NCBI GenBank assembly: GCA_001799565.1
Contig: MGTS01000021.1
Coordinates: forward strand, 128,785 to 192,784
Source of the DNA: Elusimicrobia bacterium GWA2_51_34
Lineage (GTDB): Bacteria; Elusimicrobiota; Elusimicrobia; Elusimicrobiales; UBA9959
Direction of reading: 5' to 3'
DNA length: 64,000 nt
In this document: piece by piece, positions 16,904-27,400 of the stretch
Layout of the letters: each line of letters opens with the position of its first letter
How positions within the stretch are numbered: position 1 is the stretch's first letter
The notes under the pieces: model-generated
The model's database searches: none
What the model was told of the DNA's origin: nothing
The model's input: only the letters and a program-made list of their open reading frames with translations
Translations under genes and position numbers: made by a program

Positions 16904-18289
16904 TTACTTCTGCCATCTGGTGAGCATCCGCTTGATAAAATTCTCCCAAAGGCTGTCAGCGGCGAATCTGGTCTCATCATAACTGGAGTCGTATATCATC
17001 TTCGGAAAATAGACAGCCAGCCCCATTGCCCGCGTATAGTCGTCATTAGGGCCGGTGTTGGCGTTGGCTATAATCAGCCGGTCCGCAATAAATTTCTGCA
17101 CGGCCAGCCCCCCGGCTTTAAGCTCCGGGGAGGCTTTGGGATTATTATTTACCTGGGAGATAAGATCGGAAAGGTCCTTTGAGCGGACGTTGTAGATGGT
17201 ATCCCGTCCGTCATAGCCATAATCAAAAGAGAGAGCCTTTGAAAGAGCCGGTTTGAAAACGGCGGCGTTTTCCCACTTTTCAGCCTCGCTCACCCAGGCA
17301 TTTAAAACCTGCACGAAAGCATCCAGCTGCGAGGTCCTTACGGCAGAAATGGCGGTGCCTTCGTCCCCGTCAAGAAGCGCAGTCTGGTTGGCATCGTAAA
17401 AGGCGCTAAATTGTTCAACAATGATACGGCCAAGGCCTTCCGCGTCCGTGCCGGGATCTGAGTTAAGCGCCTGGAGGATAGTATCGTAGGGGAAGCCGTT
17501 GCCGGGCACTATTTCCTCAGAACCCACCACCACATCGGTTTTATCTTTAAGTTCGTAGACTACGCTCGCCATCTGCATCAGGCAGGCGTCTGAAGCGTAA
17601 ACATCAACTTTTTTGCCTGTGGCGCGCGCAATTTCAGCCAGCGCCATGGCTATCTGCCTGTTACGGATAAAGTTCCTGGTGGTATCGTCGTAAGCGATAC
17701 CAAGCTCCGCGCCGGAGTTGTCGGCGCCGCCTATATCTACACGGCCCGATCCGTGGTTCCATATCACCGCCATTACTTTTTTGGCGGGATATCTCCGCAT
17801 AGACCACTTGGCGAAATCGGCAAAATGCTTCCAGCTGCCCATATCGGAATTCGGCACTTTCACTCCGCCTGAGATGATATGGGCCGGGTCGTAGTCACCG
17901 GCAACCATATCAGCTACGGGAAAAGTTGTATCCTTCTGCACCAGAAACCTGGCGGAAGTTCCCCTGTCGTTGATTAGCCCCAATTCAGCGGTCACGGCAA
18001 CCTTATCCGTGGAACCCACTGTTTCCATTTCGTTTATATCCGTTATGGCCGACGGCGCCAGATTGTTGCGGCCGTTTACGAAAACCATAACCAGCCATTC
18101 ACGCTCGGCGGGAGCGGCGGCTGCCGCAGCCTCAACCGGGACCGCCGCTACGGGGGCCGGCACGGAAACAGGGACGGCGCTTAAGCCGAAACTGTTCCGA
18201 TAAAGAGCGTCAAAAGAAATATCCTGCGCCCCGACACCCAAGGTCAGGGCAGCCACCAGCGCCATCGCTAAAAGGATATTTTTTCTCAT
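16904..18289 (-). CDS. Secreted clostripain-family (C11) cysteine peptidase
   Basis: 461 aa with signal peptide (NILLAMALVAALTLGVGAQ). The clan CD catalytic dyad is visible: His in AVIWNHGSGR (about residue 179) and Cys in VYASDACLMQM (about residue 236). An N-terminal WLVMVFVNGRNNL and a downstream GSEEIVPGNGFPYD are typical of C11. Clostripain-type enzymes cleave after Arg or Lys outside the cell. It is the first gene of a three-gene secreted operon. A strong promoter lies at 18440-18467, and the leader of about 140 nt holds three stable hairpins. An alternative ATG at 18340 would mask the signal peptide. Confidence 0.88.
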   Translation of the reverse strand: MRKNILLAMALVAALTLGVGAQDISFDALYRNSFGLSAVPVSVPAPVAAVPVEAAAAAAPAEREWLVMVFVNGRNNLAPSAITDINEMETVGSTDKVAVTAELGLINDRGTSARFLVQKDTTFPVADMVAGDYDPAHIISGGVKVPNSDMGSWKHFADFAKWSMRRYPAKKVMAVIWNHGSGRVDIGGADNSGAELGIAYDDTTRNFIRNRQIAMALAEIARATGKKVDVYASDACLMQMASVVYELKDKTDVVVGSEEIVPGNGFPYDTILQALNSDPGTDAEGLGRIIVEQFSAFYDANQTALLDGDEGTAISAVRTSQLDAFVQVLNAWVSEAEKWENAAVFKPALSKALSFDYGYDGRDTIYNVRSKDLSDLISQVNNNPKASPELKAGGLAVQKFIADRLIIANANTGPNDDYTRAMGLAVYFPKMIYDSSYDETRFAADSLWENFIKRMLTRWQK

Positions 18290-18312
18290 AAAGATATTCT
18301 TGCGGATAGATT

Positions 18313-18329
18313 GACCTTTATCAAAGGTC
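18313..18329 (-). repeat. Leader hairpin upstream of C11 gene
   Basis: GACCTTT-ATC-AAAGGTC, a perfect 7-bp stem, 24 nt before the chosen start codon. It is the third of three stem-loops in this leader. Confidence 0.6.
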
Positions 18330-18346
18330 CTAAGCCCCATAGCTTA

Positions 18347-18364
18347 ATAGGCCTTTAGGCCTAT
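18347..18364 (-). repeat. Leader palindrome upstream of C11 gene
   Basis: ATAGGCCT-TT-AGGCCTAT, a perfect 8-bp stem with a minimal loop, in the transcribed leader between the large GC palindrome and the gene. Confidence 0.6.
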
Positions 18365-18368
18365 GCTC

Positions 18369-18420
18369 GCCCCGCCCTTTTGCCCGATGCTGTTTAACTC
18401 TGTTGGCAAAAGGGCGGGGC
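18369..18420. repeat. GC-rich palindrome, subfamily A copy 1
   Basis: A perfect 16-bp stem GCCCCGCCCTTTTGCC / GGCAAAAGGGCGGGGC around a 20-nt loop. The reverse complement is almost the same as the copy at 33414-33465, loop included. It lies in the 5' leader of the C11 peptidase operon. Confidence 0.9.
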
Positions 18421-18439
18421 CCGCGGTCATAGTATCAAT

Positions 18440-18467
18440 AGTATAACAGGACATGTTGACTTGTCAA
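18440..18467 (-). promoter_or_regulatory. Sigma-70 promoter of the secreted peptidase operon
   Basis: On the minus strand: TTGACA (18467-18462), a 16-nt spacer and TATACT (18445-18440). A near-consensus promoter directing transcription through the hairpins at 18420-18313 into the C11 gene. Confidence 0.75.
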
Positions 18468-18643
18468 GGGGGGTGGAACATGAAATAAAAAGGCTGTTGC
18501 AGCTTCTGCCCGCAAACCCGCCAATAGATATTCGATAGGGGAAAGAAACTGAATCACAGAGCGGCAGAAGGTTTTCCGGCGCGGAATCTGCGTTTAACCG
18601 AAGGCCCCGTTTATATAAAACCAGGCGGCCGGGAATAAAACGT

Positions 18644-19030
18644 CTATCCGGGTAGACGACTGCGCACTAAAAGCGCCTGAACGCGCGCGGCGACTTCATC
18701 GATATTAAAAGGTTTGGTGATGTAATCATCGGCGCCGCCGGCCAGGCCTTTCATGGCGCCGGCCAGGTCGGTTGTGCCGGTTAACATAAGTATAAGAACC
18801 CTGCAGGTAGCCGGTTCGGCGCGCAGGCGGGAACAGACTTCGTAACCGTTTAAACCGGGCATGTCAAGATCCAGAACAACAACATCCGGGACACTCAGTT
18901 TTGCAAATTCAACCCCTTGCTTGCCGTCATGTGCCGCCATGATCTCATGCCTCGGCTCCAAGCTGGAAAACACCTCAGACAAAAGCGTGCGTACGGCAGG
19001 ATCATCATCTATAATGAGAATGCGTGACAT
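18644..19030 (-). CDS. Single-domain response regulator (CheY-like receiver)
   Basis: 128 aa covering just one receiver domain. The acidic pocket is IIDDDP, the phosphoacceptor Asp is in VVVLDLDMPG, the switch Thr is in LMLTGTTD and the conserved Lys is in YITKPF. There is no output domain and no neighbouring kinase, so its partner is unknown. AGGGG 6 nt before the ATG at 19030 supports this start. The 350 bp between this gene and the C11 gene holds only that operon's promoter and leader hairpins. Confidence 0.88.
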   Translation of the reverse strand: MSRILIIDDDPAVRTLLSEVFSSLEPRHEIMAAHDGKQGVEFAKLSVPDVVVLDLDMPGLNGYEVCSRLRAEPATCRVLILMLTGTTDLAGAMKGLAGGADDYITKPFNIDEVAARVQALLVRSRLPG

Positions 19031-19101
19031 AAATCCCCTAAAAATAAAGCTGGAGGATTGCAAAACAGCGTAGAAACCGCAATATACGACACCCCGTGTT
19101 T

Positions 19102-20556
<1,455 letters not shown>

Positions 20557-20559
20557 TTT

Positions 20560-20634
20560 TGGTGGGCGGTACAGGATTTGAACCTGTGGCCCCTGTCGTG
20601 TGAGGACAGTGCTCTACCGCTGAGCTAACCGCCC
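20560..20634 (-). tRNA. tRNA-Val (CAC)
   Basis: Cloverleaf on the minus strand. Acceptor GGGCGGT pairs with ACCGCCC. D-arm GCTCAGC-GGTA-GAGC. Anticodon stem CTGTC/GACAG with loop CTCACAC gives anticodon CAC. T-arm has GGTTCAAATCC. CCA is genome-encoded at 20562-20560. Confidence 0.97.
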
Positions 20635-20747
20635 GAATATGTATATTCTACAATAGTTTTTCGGTTTTTTCAGGCTCAATCCTAACCGCAGGGTTGCCCG
20701 TGCCTGACAAAACCGATATCACGGAGGTAAACACGGTAAACACGGCC

Positions 20748-20777
20748 ATGACGGTGCAAAAAATAATCTGCTATACT
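20748..20777 (+). promoter_or_regulatory. Possible promoter for the GT-C-like membrane protein
   Basis: ATGACG, 18 nt and TATACT. This is the only structured signal I see in the 311-bp gap 20635-20945, apart from a short tandem (GGTAAACAC) around 20725-20745. Confidence 0.35.
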
Positions 20778-20945
20778 ACCTTCACATATTCCTCGTAATG
20801 GTGTTCTTAAGGGCGGGCTGAGCGGGCTGCAGTTGAAAATGCGGTCGGATGTAGTGCAGGAAAAACTTGAACGTGGGGCCGACTTAGTGAAGCTTTACCC
20901 CGCCCCCGCCGGGGAACAACAGCCTGCCCGCAGACCTGAAATTAA

Positions 20946-22910
20946 ATGTCAAACGACAAATCCCGGAAAATTAAAAAAGTTATTTTTTTTAATCTTTGTC
21001 TGCTGGCGATTCTGGCCGGTTTATGGCAGTTTATTCCCGATTCCGTAAGAATACTGAACGAGAGTAGTCAGTTAGACGCCGGAGAGAACTGGATTTTTGC
21101 CTTAACCAAATATTTTTCTAACAGCTGGTTCCCTTTTTACCCGGTTGTTATGGCAGTCATCCAGTATCATACCCCCGCCTGGCTGCAGGTTGGCGCGGGC
21201 AAATTTGTCTTCCTGCTGCCTGTGATACTGGCTTTCTCCGCCGGCTCCCTGATACATTCATTTTCCGCCGGAATTATATCGGCCGCGCTGTCCGCGGTTC
21301 TTGGCGCACTCCTGTTTAGCGGAGGGATTCAGGGATTCCGAGAAGAACCTTACGATCATTATATTGAACAGGCTCTAATCGCCGCCGCGATGCTGATGCT
21401 TGTTTGCGGGCTTTCCATTAAATTCCGGTCTTATATATTAAAAAGTTTCTTTATCGGCCTGCTTTTGGCGGTGGCGCTGCATACGAAGGGAGTTATTGCG
21501 CTGTTCATACCCGTAGTTTTTGTGTACGAGACGTATCGGGAGCAAGGCCGGGCGCGTTTTTTAAGACAGTGGCCGGCAATGACCGTGCTCCTGACGGTCG
21601 TTTCGGCCTGGGTTATAGTTAACTGGGTTGGCCGGAACGGATTTGTACTTTTTGAAGGCCAGCGTGCCAACTGTGTCATCGTTCAGAGTGCGCTCGGTCT
21701 TGTCGCCTCTACGGGATATTTGGGGGACGACTGGCAGCTTGCCTTATCCGGAATTCACCCCGGGCAGAGTGTGTTCCTGTGGGCGGCCCGTGAAATACTG
21801 GCGCACCCGCTGCGGTATATTGCAGCGATCGGATACCGGTTGCATTGCATTTTGTTTAAACAACCGCTGGCGCCGGGATTGCCCGTGCTGTTTTTTTTAT
21901 GGCTCTGCGGCGTTTACCGGCTGAGGCGCCTGGCAGCCGCGCTGCCGCTGCTGCTGCTTACACTCTATCTGCTCCTGATACACCTTCTTATGCTACTGGA
22001 CGTACGATATTTAGTGCCGATGTGGTTTTTAGTCTGCACTCTGACGGGGATTTTTTTTGCGGATATGCTTGGCGGAACTCCGAAGCAGGGCGGATATGAG
22101 CACACAAACGCGAAAGCCGTGTTTTATGCCGCTTCCACGCCGGTAATTATTTTATGGGCGGTCAGCTTTATGCTGCTGATATCGTATCCCCTGCGAAGCA
22201 AAGCCGCGCACGATCTTGGAAAACTTGGGCAACTGGAAACAGAGTATCCCGGTGTCCCGTGGATACACGAAATGGCGGCCCGTGAGGCATTAAGGACCGG
22301 AGATTGGGACAGGGCCGTGGATTCACGCCGTAAGGCCTACGAGGTGGACAACTGCTTGTATCGCAAGCACTACTATTTAAAAACAGCGTTCATGACTGGC
22401 AGGATTTCCGGAGCTCAGCTCCAGGAACATTTCCGGAACGACTGGGAACATGAGCCGCTGATGCTGGCCGCTTTGCGCTACGGTGAAGAGGGGAAACTGG
22501 CAAAAGCCGGTAAAATCCTTCCGTGCGCATTGCAGTTGTGCGTCAGAAACTCAACCGATATGCACTTTGCAGACAGTAAAAATGTTGTGCTTTTAAAGAA
22601 AATGCAAAGGGACAGCGCTAAAAACTGCCTGAGTGTTCTTTCGGAAATGATTTCTACTCTCGATACCAAGAGGCGCGGCTTATTGCGGGACAGGCTTGCG
22701 CAAATTTATCCCGGCTTGTGGCGGCCGGAGCTTCTTTTTTCCGCTTTCGAGGCGGGAAGCGCAGAAGGCTATCCGGAGATTCAGGTCTGCCAGATTCAGG
22801 CCTGTCTGGGCGTAGTTCCTCTGGTGAATCCCGAGTCTGGCAGCCCCAGCCCGATAACTTGCAAAGGCTGCACAGGCTGTCATACGCTGCTGTCGGGATC
22901 TTATCGCTAA
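20946..22910 (+). CDS. Multi-spanning membrane protein, GT-C glycosyltransferase-like
   Basis: 654 aa. Residues 1 to about 410 contain about ten hydrophobic segments. The first extracytoplasmic loop carries LDAGENWIFALTKYF followed by a FPFYPVVMAVIQYHTP helix start, like the acidic first loop of ArnT/PMT-type GT-C enzymes. The last ~240 residues are soluble and look helical (EYPGVPWIHEMAAREAL, DWDRAVDSRRKAYEV), perhaps TPR-like, ending in a cysteine cluster CKGCTGCH. The role could be transfer of a lipid-linked sugar to an envelope acceptor; that is inference. No sugar genes are adjacent. Confidence 0.5.
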   Translation: MSNDKSRKIKKVIFFNLCLLAILAGLWQFIPDSVRILNESSQLDAGENWIFALTKYFSNSWFPFYPVVMAVIQYHTPAWLQVGAGKFVFLLPVILAFSAGSLIHSFSAGIISAALSAVLGALLFSGGIQGFREEPYDHYIEQALIAAAMLMLVCGLSIKFRSYILKSFFIGLLLAVALHTKGVIALFIPVVFVYETYREQGRARFLRQWPAMTVLLTVVSAWVIVNWVGRNGFVLFEGQRANCVIVQSALGLVASTGYLGDDWQLALSGIHPGQSVFLWAAREILAHPLRYIAAIGYRLHCILFKQPLAPGLPVLFFLWLCGVYRLRRLAAALPLLLLTLYLLLIHLLMLLDVRYLVPMWFLVCTLTGIFFADMLGGTPKQGGYEHTNAKAVFYAASTPVIILWAVSFMLLISYPLRSKAAHDLGKLGQLETEYPGVPWIHEMAAREALRTGDWDRAVDSRRKAYEVDNCLYRKHYYLKTAFMTGRISGAQLQEHFRNDWEHEPLMLAALRYGEEGKLAKAGKILPCALQLCVRNSTDMHFADSKNVVLLKKMQRDSAKNCLSVLSEMISTLDTKRRGLLRDRLAQIYPGLWRPELLFSAFEAGSAEGYPEIQVCQIQACLGVVPLVNPESGSPSPITCKGCTGCHTLLSGSYR

Positions 22911-23040
22911 CTTACCCTGATTCGCGGCCGCCGGGGAGCGCCTTCCAACGGTCTTGAAAAGCGCGGCGAGCCCGCTGAAATAGTAGTGCCAGCCTAAGCA
23001 ACCTGAGTAATCACTTCACTAACAACATACGCAGCATGCA

Positions 23041-23088
23041 AAAGAAAAGGGCCCGCGAGAGACCCGTTTTATAAGGGCCGCGGACCCA
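23041..23088 (-). terminator. Intrinsic terminator downstream of the PLD-like gene
   Basis: Read on the minus strand, GGGTCCGCG pairs with CGCGGGCCC (one G-U), followed by TTTTCTTTT. It terminates the gene ending at 23146, or a short transcript started at 23121-23095. Confidence 0.7.
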
Positions 23089-23094
23089 TTTATA

Positions 23095-23121
23095 GTCTAG
23101 CAGACAAATTCCAATTGTCAA
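23095..23121 (-). promoter_or_regulatory. Promoter-like site immediately before the terminator
   Basis: Minus strand TTGACA (23121-23116), 16 nt and TAGACT (23100-23095). Any transcript would reach the terminator within about 50 nt. Confidence 0.4.
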
Positions 23122-23145
23122 GACCCAACCGGGACCTAATCGCTC

Positions 23146-24315
23146 TTATTTGGGCGCGTAGGATTTCAGGTAAAGTTTGTCAAATTCAGCCTTGTAGGGA
23201 CCCACATATTCCGGCCTGGTAGTGAAAATAGTATTTTCAGTATTCAGTTGTTCCGCCGTGTTGGACCAGTTAAAAGAGCCGTTTATCAGAAGCGTACTGT
23301 CTATAACGGCAAACTTGTTGTGCATAAGGCCGTTGCCTACGCGGCCCGGCTTAAAGCGAAGATTTATTTTATTCCATTTGACTTCCTGCCGGAACGGAAA
23401 AGCTGACTTTTCGGAAAGCATCAGGTTCACCGTAACGCCGCGCCCCGCCGCGCGGTTAATCGCGTCCATTATGGGACGCGAGGTGAAAGAAAACATAGCC
23501 ACATCCACCTCCAGTCTCGCCGCGTCTATGGCTTTGGCGATGGCGGCTTCGGTGCCGCCCCTGGGGGAAAAAATATAGTTCGGCAAAACCGCGCCGTTGA
23601 AAGTCACCGAAGGGGCAGGGTCGGAGGGGATGGGGCCGGGCTTGGCCGCGGGCGCCATAGGGCTCGCTGTCGTACGGGCCTGCCGCCACATCCATTCAAA
23701 ATCAGCGGAATAGCCGCGCACAATATTGCCGTCAGCCACGAACATCATGTTCTCAAAGCTGGCATTCTCAGCCGAAAGGCTCCAGTTGGCGGAGCCGGTT
23801 TGAAGAAAGGTTCCGTCAAAAACCGCGTACTTGCAGTGCATGGCGCCGGAACCGCCGCGCCCCTTCATCACGCGGGTTTCAAGGCCTGAGTCTATAACAG
23901 CCTGTATTTCCGGCCCGGCCCTGGGGTAAACATGGTTATAGTCAAAGATTACACGCACCTTTACGCCGCGGGTCCTTGCGCGGAGCAGGGCCTGTACCGT
24001 GTCGTTCAACTGAAGGTTGTAGAGCGCCACATCCAGCGTGGTGTTGGAACGGTCAATGGCTGACTCCAACGTCGCGCTTATACGCGTATCTTCCGTGAAA
24101 ATATAGGCCGGCAGGCCGGACCAGTTGTAACCGCCGCGCTCAGGGGCGGGGGTGTTGTAAACCGGCAAAGGTGCCGCCGGCTGAACAATATCAGCCTCCT
24201 GCCACGCGCTTTGCAGTGAGCGCAGGTTCAGGTTTTCAAGTAGCGGGATTTGCGCCGGATAAACCGAAGGAGTCAGAATCAGGAACAACAGCAACACGCG
24301 TAAAATTATATTCAT
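23146..24315 (-). CDS. Secreted phospholipase D-like (HKD) protein
   Basis: 389 aa with signal peptide (VLLLFLILTPSVYPA). Two PLD repeats carry the HxKx4D motif: MHCKYAVFDGTFLQTGSANWS and MHNKFAVIDSTLLINGSFNWS, so a complete two-lobe active site is present. The spacing and GSANWS/GSFNWS ends resemble the Nuc/VirB-type PLD nucleases and mitoPLD more than cardiolipin synthases. It could act on nucleic acid or phospholipid outside the cytoplasm. Monocistronic, with its own terminator. Confidence 0.85.
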   Translation of the reverse strand: MNIILRVLLLFLILTPSVYPAQIPLLENLNLRSLQSAWQEADIVQPAAPLPVYNTPAPERGGYNWSGLPAYIFTEDTRISATLESAIDRSNTTLDVALYNLQLNDTVQALLRARTRGVKVRVIFDYNHVYPRAGPEIQAVIDSGLETRVMKGRGGSGAMHCKYAVFDGTFLQTGSANWSLSAENASFENMMFVADGNIVRGYSADFEWMWRQARTTASPMAPAAKPGPIPSDPAPSVTFNGAVLPNYIFSPRGGTEAAIAKAIDAARLEVDVAMFSFTSRPIMDAINRAAGRGVTVNLMLSEKSAFPFRQEVKWNKINLRFKPGRVGNGLMHNKFAVIDSTLLINGSFNWSNTAEQLNTENTIFTTRPEYVGPYKAEFDKLYLKSYAPK

Positions 24316-24412
24316 TTTTAGATTTTCCGCTCTCTTTTTAAGGATAGTTATATCTTATCACCCCGCAAGGCGCTCAGACAGAGACTTTAGTCCCAGAACG
24401 GCGGAGTTTTTT

Positions 24413-24432
24413 GGCCTATGCGGAAATAGGCC
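24413..24432. repeat. Short hairpin between metH and the PLD-like gene
   Basis: GGCCTAT-GCGGAA-ATAGGCC, a 7-bp stem. A T-run exists only on the plus-strand side further on, so a terminator role for metH is unproven. Confidence 0.35.
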
Positions 24433-24499
24433 AGGGCCAGGATTTTTTTATTTAGTTCCTTAATATCAGGAGGGCGCGGGGACAAATCAGTGTAATCGT

Positions 24500-27400
24500 T
24501 TAAACGCTGAAATACACGGCTTTGGGGTTGTGAAAAACTATGGCGGATACCGAGGCCTCGGGGTCCATCATGAAACCTTCCGTAAGGCGAAGCCCCGCGT
24601 CAGCCTCGGGCTTCAGCAGATCAAAAAGTATTTTCTGGTTAGCCAGGTCAGGGCAGGCGGGGCAGCCGAAAGAATACCTCTTGCCCCTGTACTTGCTGCG
24701 CAGCGGCGGTCTGACCGGGCCCGCCCCGGCTATGCCCCAGGCCTGACGCAGCCGGTAATGCATAACCTCGGCGAAAGCCTCGGCAAGCGTTAGCGCCAGT
24801 GCCTCCGCCATATAGGACTTCACGTAATTGCCGGCCTCGCGTTCCCGCTTCGCGTAAGCAAGCACACCTTCCCCGCAGGTAACGGCAAAAAGCGCGGCGT
24901 AGTCCTTAACCCCGCCCGAAACCGGCGCCGCGAAATCAGCCAGACAAAGCCTGTCGCCCGCCGTCCGCCTTGGAAAAGCAAAAGAAGCCATCCGCGTTCC
25001 CGCCTTGTCGTAAAACAACAGATCGTCGCCGGAACTGTTCACGGGAAAAAACTGATAAACGCCCCTGGCTTTTATCAACCGGCTGCCTATTACCTCTTTC
25101 TTCATAGCGGCCAGAAGCCGGGCGGCTTCGGCTGCCTTTTCGGGCCGGGCTTTGTTCAATTTAAGGAAGCGCAGATTAAACAATCCTTCATCCAGATTCT
25201 CAAAAAGTTCTTCCAACGCCTGCTCACCGGTAAAATGCCGCTCCAGATCCGCTGGCACAGGAATATCGGCAGGGTAGTAGCCGAAGTTTGGAGTTGGGAG
25301 TTTGGAGTTTAGCTGGCCGCACGAAGATTCATTCTCCATCCTTGAACCCCGTACATCATGCGCCTTTTTCCCCAACTCTAAACTCTTAACTCCGATCTCT
25401 AACGCGTAATTAAGTCCGCTCATGGCGTCCTGGGCGTAAAATACCTTGCCCTTATAAACCGGCGCTATATTGTTTTCCGTATACTTCAAGGTTAAAGCGG
25501 CCCCCCCCGCAAGCAGAGGGCAGCTTACTCCGGCGGAGGATAGTTCGCGCGCGGTTACAGCCATCTGCTCGGTGGAGCGCACAAGCAGCCCGGAGAGCCC
25601 TATAAAGTCGGGCTTTTCCTTCAGCGCCGCTTCAACAATGGTTTCCGAGGACACCTTTACACCCAGGTCCACCACCTCAAAGCCGTTGGATTCAAAAATG
25701 ATATTTACCAGGTTTTTTCCGATGTCGTGAACATCGCCCTTAACGGTGGCAAGAAGCAATTTCCCGCGCTTGGGCGCTTTAGCCGCTTTCAGCGCGCCCT
25801 CCATTACAGCTACGGCTTTTTTGGTAACCTCGGCGCTTTGCAAAACCTCGGTAACTATAAGCTCGCCGGCCGCGAATTTTCTGCCTACTTCCCCCATGGC
25901 TTTCAGCACCGGGCCGTTTATTATTTCAAGCGGCCCGTATTTAAGAAGCAGTTTGTTTACAATTTCCTCCACGCCGTCTTTTGACCCGTCGTTTATTTTG
26001 GCCGCAAGAGCCTCTTCCGGCGGCATGGCGGAGGTTTTATCTTCAGTAAGAACTGTTTTTTTAACGTCCCTGAAATATTCGGCGAAAGCGGAGGCGGCGT
26101 CCGCTTTTCTAGCGAATATCAGATCTTCGGCCAGAGCTTTCTCATTTTGCGCCATGGAAGAGTATCTTTTAAGTTTCCCTATATTTACTATCGCCACGCC
26201 AAGCCCCGCGCGCGCCAGATGGTGAAGAAAAACCGAATTAAGTATTTCGCGGCCGGCCGGGGGCAAGCCGAATGAAACATTGCTCACACCGAGCGCGGTT
26301 TTTGTTTTAGGGAAACGCTTCCCTATTTCCGCCACGGCCTTTATGGTTTCTTCAGCCGTAGCGGCATACTCGGGGCCCACTCCCACCGGAAACACCAGCG
26401 GATCGAAAATTATGTCTTCTTCCGGCAGGCCGCAGACCCCGGTTAAAAACTTATAAGCGCGCTCCGCTATGGCGGTTTTGCGCTCCGCCGTACGGGCCAT
26501 GCCCTCCTGCTTATTCTCGTCTATACAGCCGAACACCAGTTTCGCGCCGTAGGTTTTACAAAGCTCCGCCGCCTGGCGGGGCTTATCTTCGCCGAATTCA
26601 AAATTCACCGAATTCAGTATTATCTTGCCGGGCGCGTATTTCAAAACTTCTTCCATAGCCTTAATATCGGTGGTATCTATCATAAGCGGCACACGCACCG
26701 CTTTCACCAGCATGGGAATAAAAGTTTTTATGTCTTCCAACTCGCTGCGTTCGGGGTTTGAAAGGCACACGTCCAGCACGTGCGCCCCGGCCTTAACCTG
26801 GGTTCTGGCCATTTCAACAGCTTCATCCCAGCGCCCGGCCGCGGCTATGTCGCGGAATTTTTTTGAGCCGATGGAATTATTCCGTTCGCCCGCCATCACA
26901 GGCGGTTCCATGTCCTCATAATAAAGCGCCTCAACTCCGGACAAAGTCCACGGGCGGTCCCCTCGGCGCGCGCCCGGTTTAACGCCGTTAAGAGCCGCGC
27001 TTAAAGCCTTTATATGCCCCGGCAGCGTGCCGCAGCAGCCGCCCGCGATATTAAGCCAGCCCTTTTTTGCGAACTCGCACATTAAAGCGGCAAAATTTTC
27101 CGGCGTCTGGGTATAGCGGCCATTCTCGTCAGGCAGACCGGCATTGGGCATGCAGAATATGGGAAATGGCGACACTTTAGACAGCGCTTCCAGGCGCGTG
27201 CCCATATTTTTAGGGCCCGTACCGCAGTTAAAGCCCAAAGCTGAAAGCGGGAAATGGCTTAAAGCCGAATAAACAGCCTCGGCATTGTGGCCGGTCAGCA
27301 TGGAACCGAGTGAATCCATGGTGACAGAGGCTATAACCGGCACGCCGCCCGTGCCGCCGCCAAACGCCTGGCGCGCGGCGGCAAGCCCCGCTTTCAGATT

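Noticed and set aside
20833..21048. Short open frame before the GT-C-like gene
   Set aside because: No ribosome-binding site, overlaps the real gene in another frame, no protein-like pattern.
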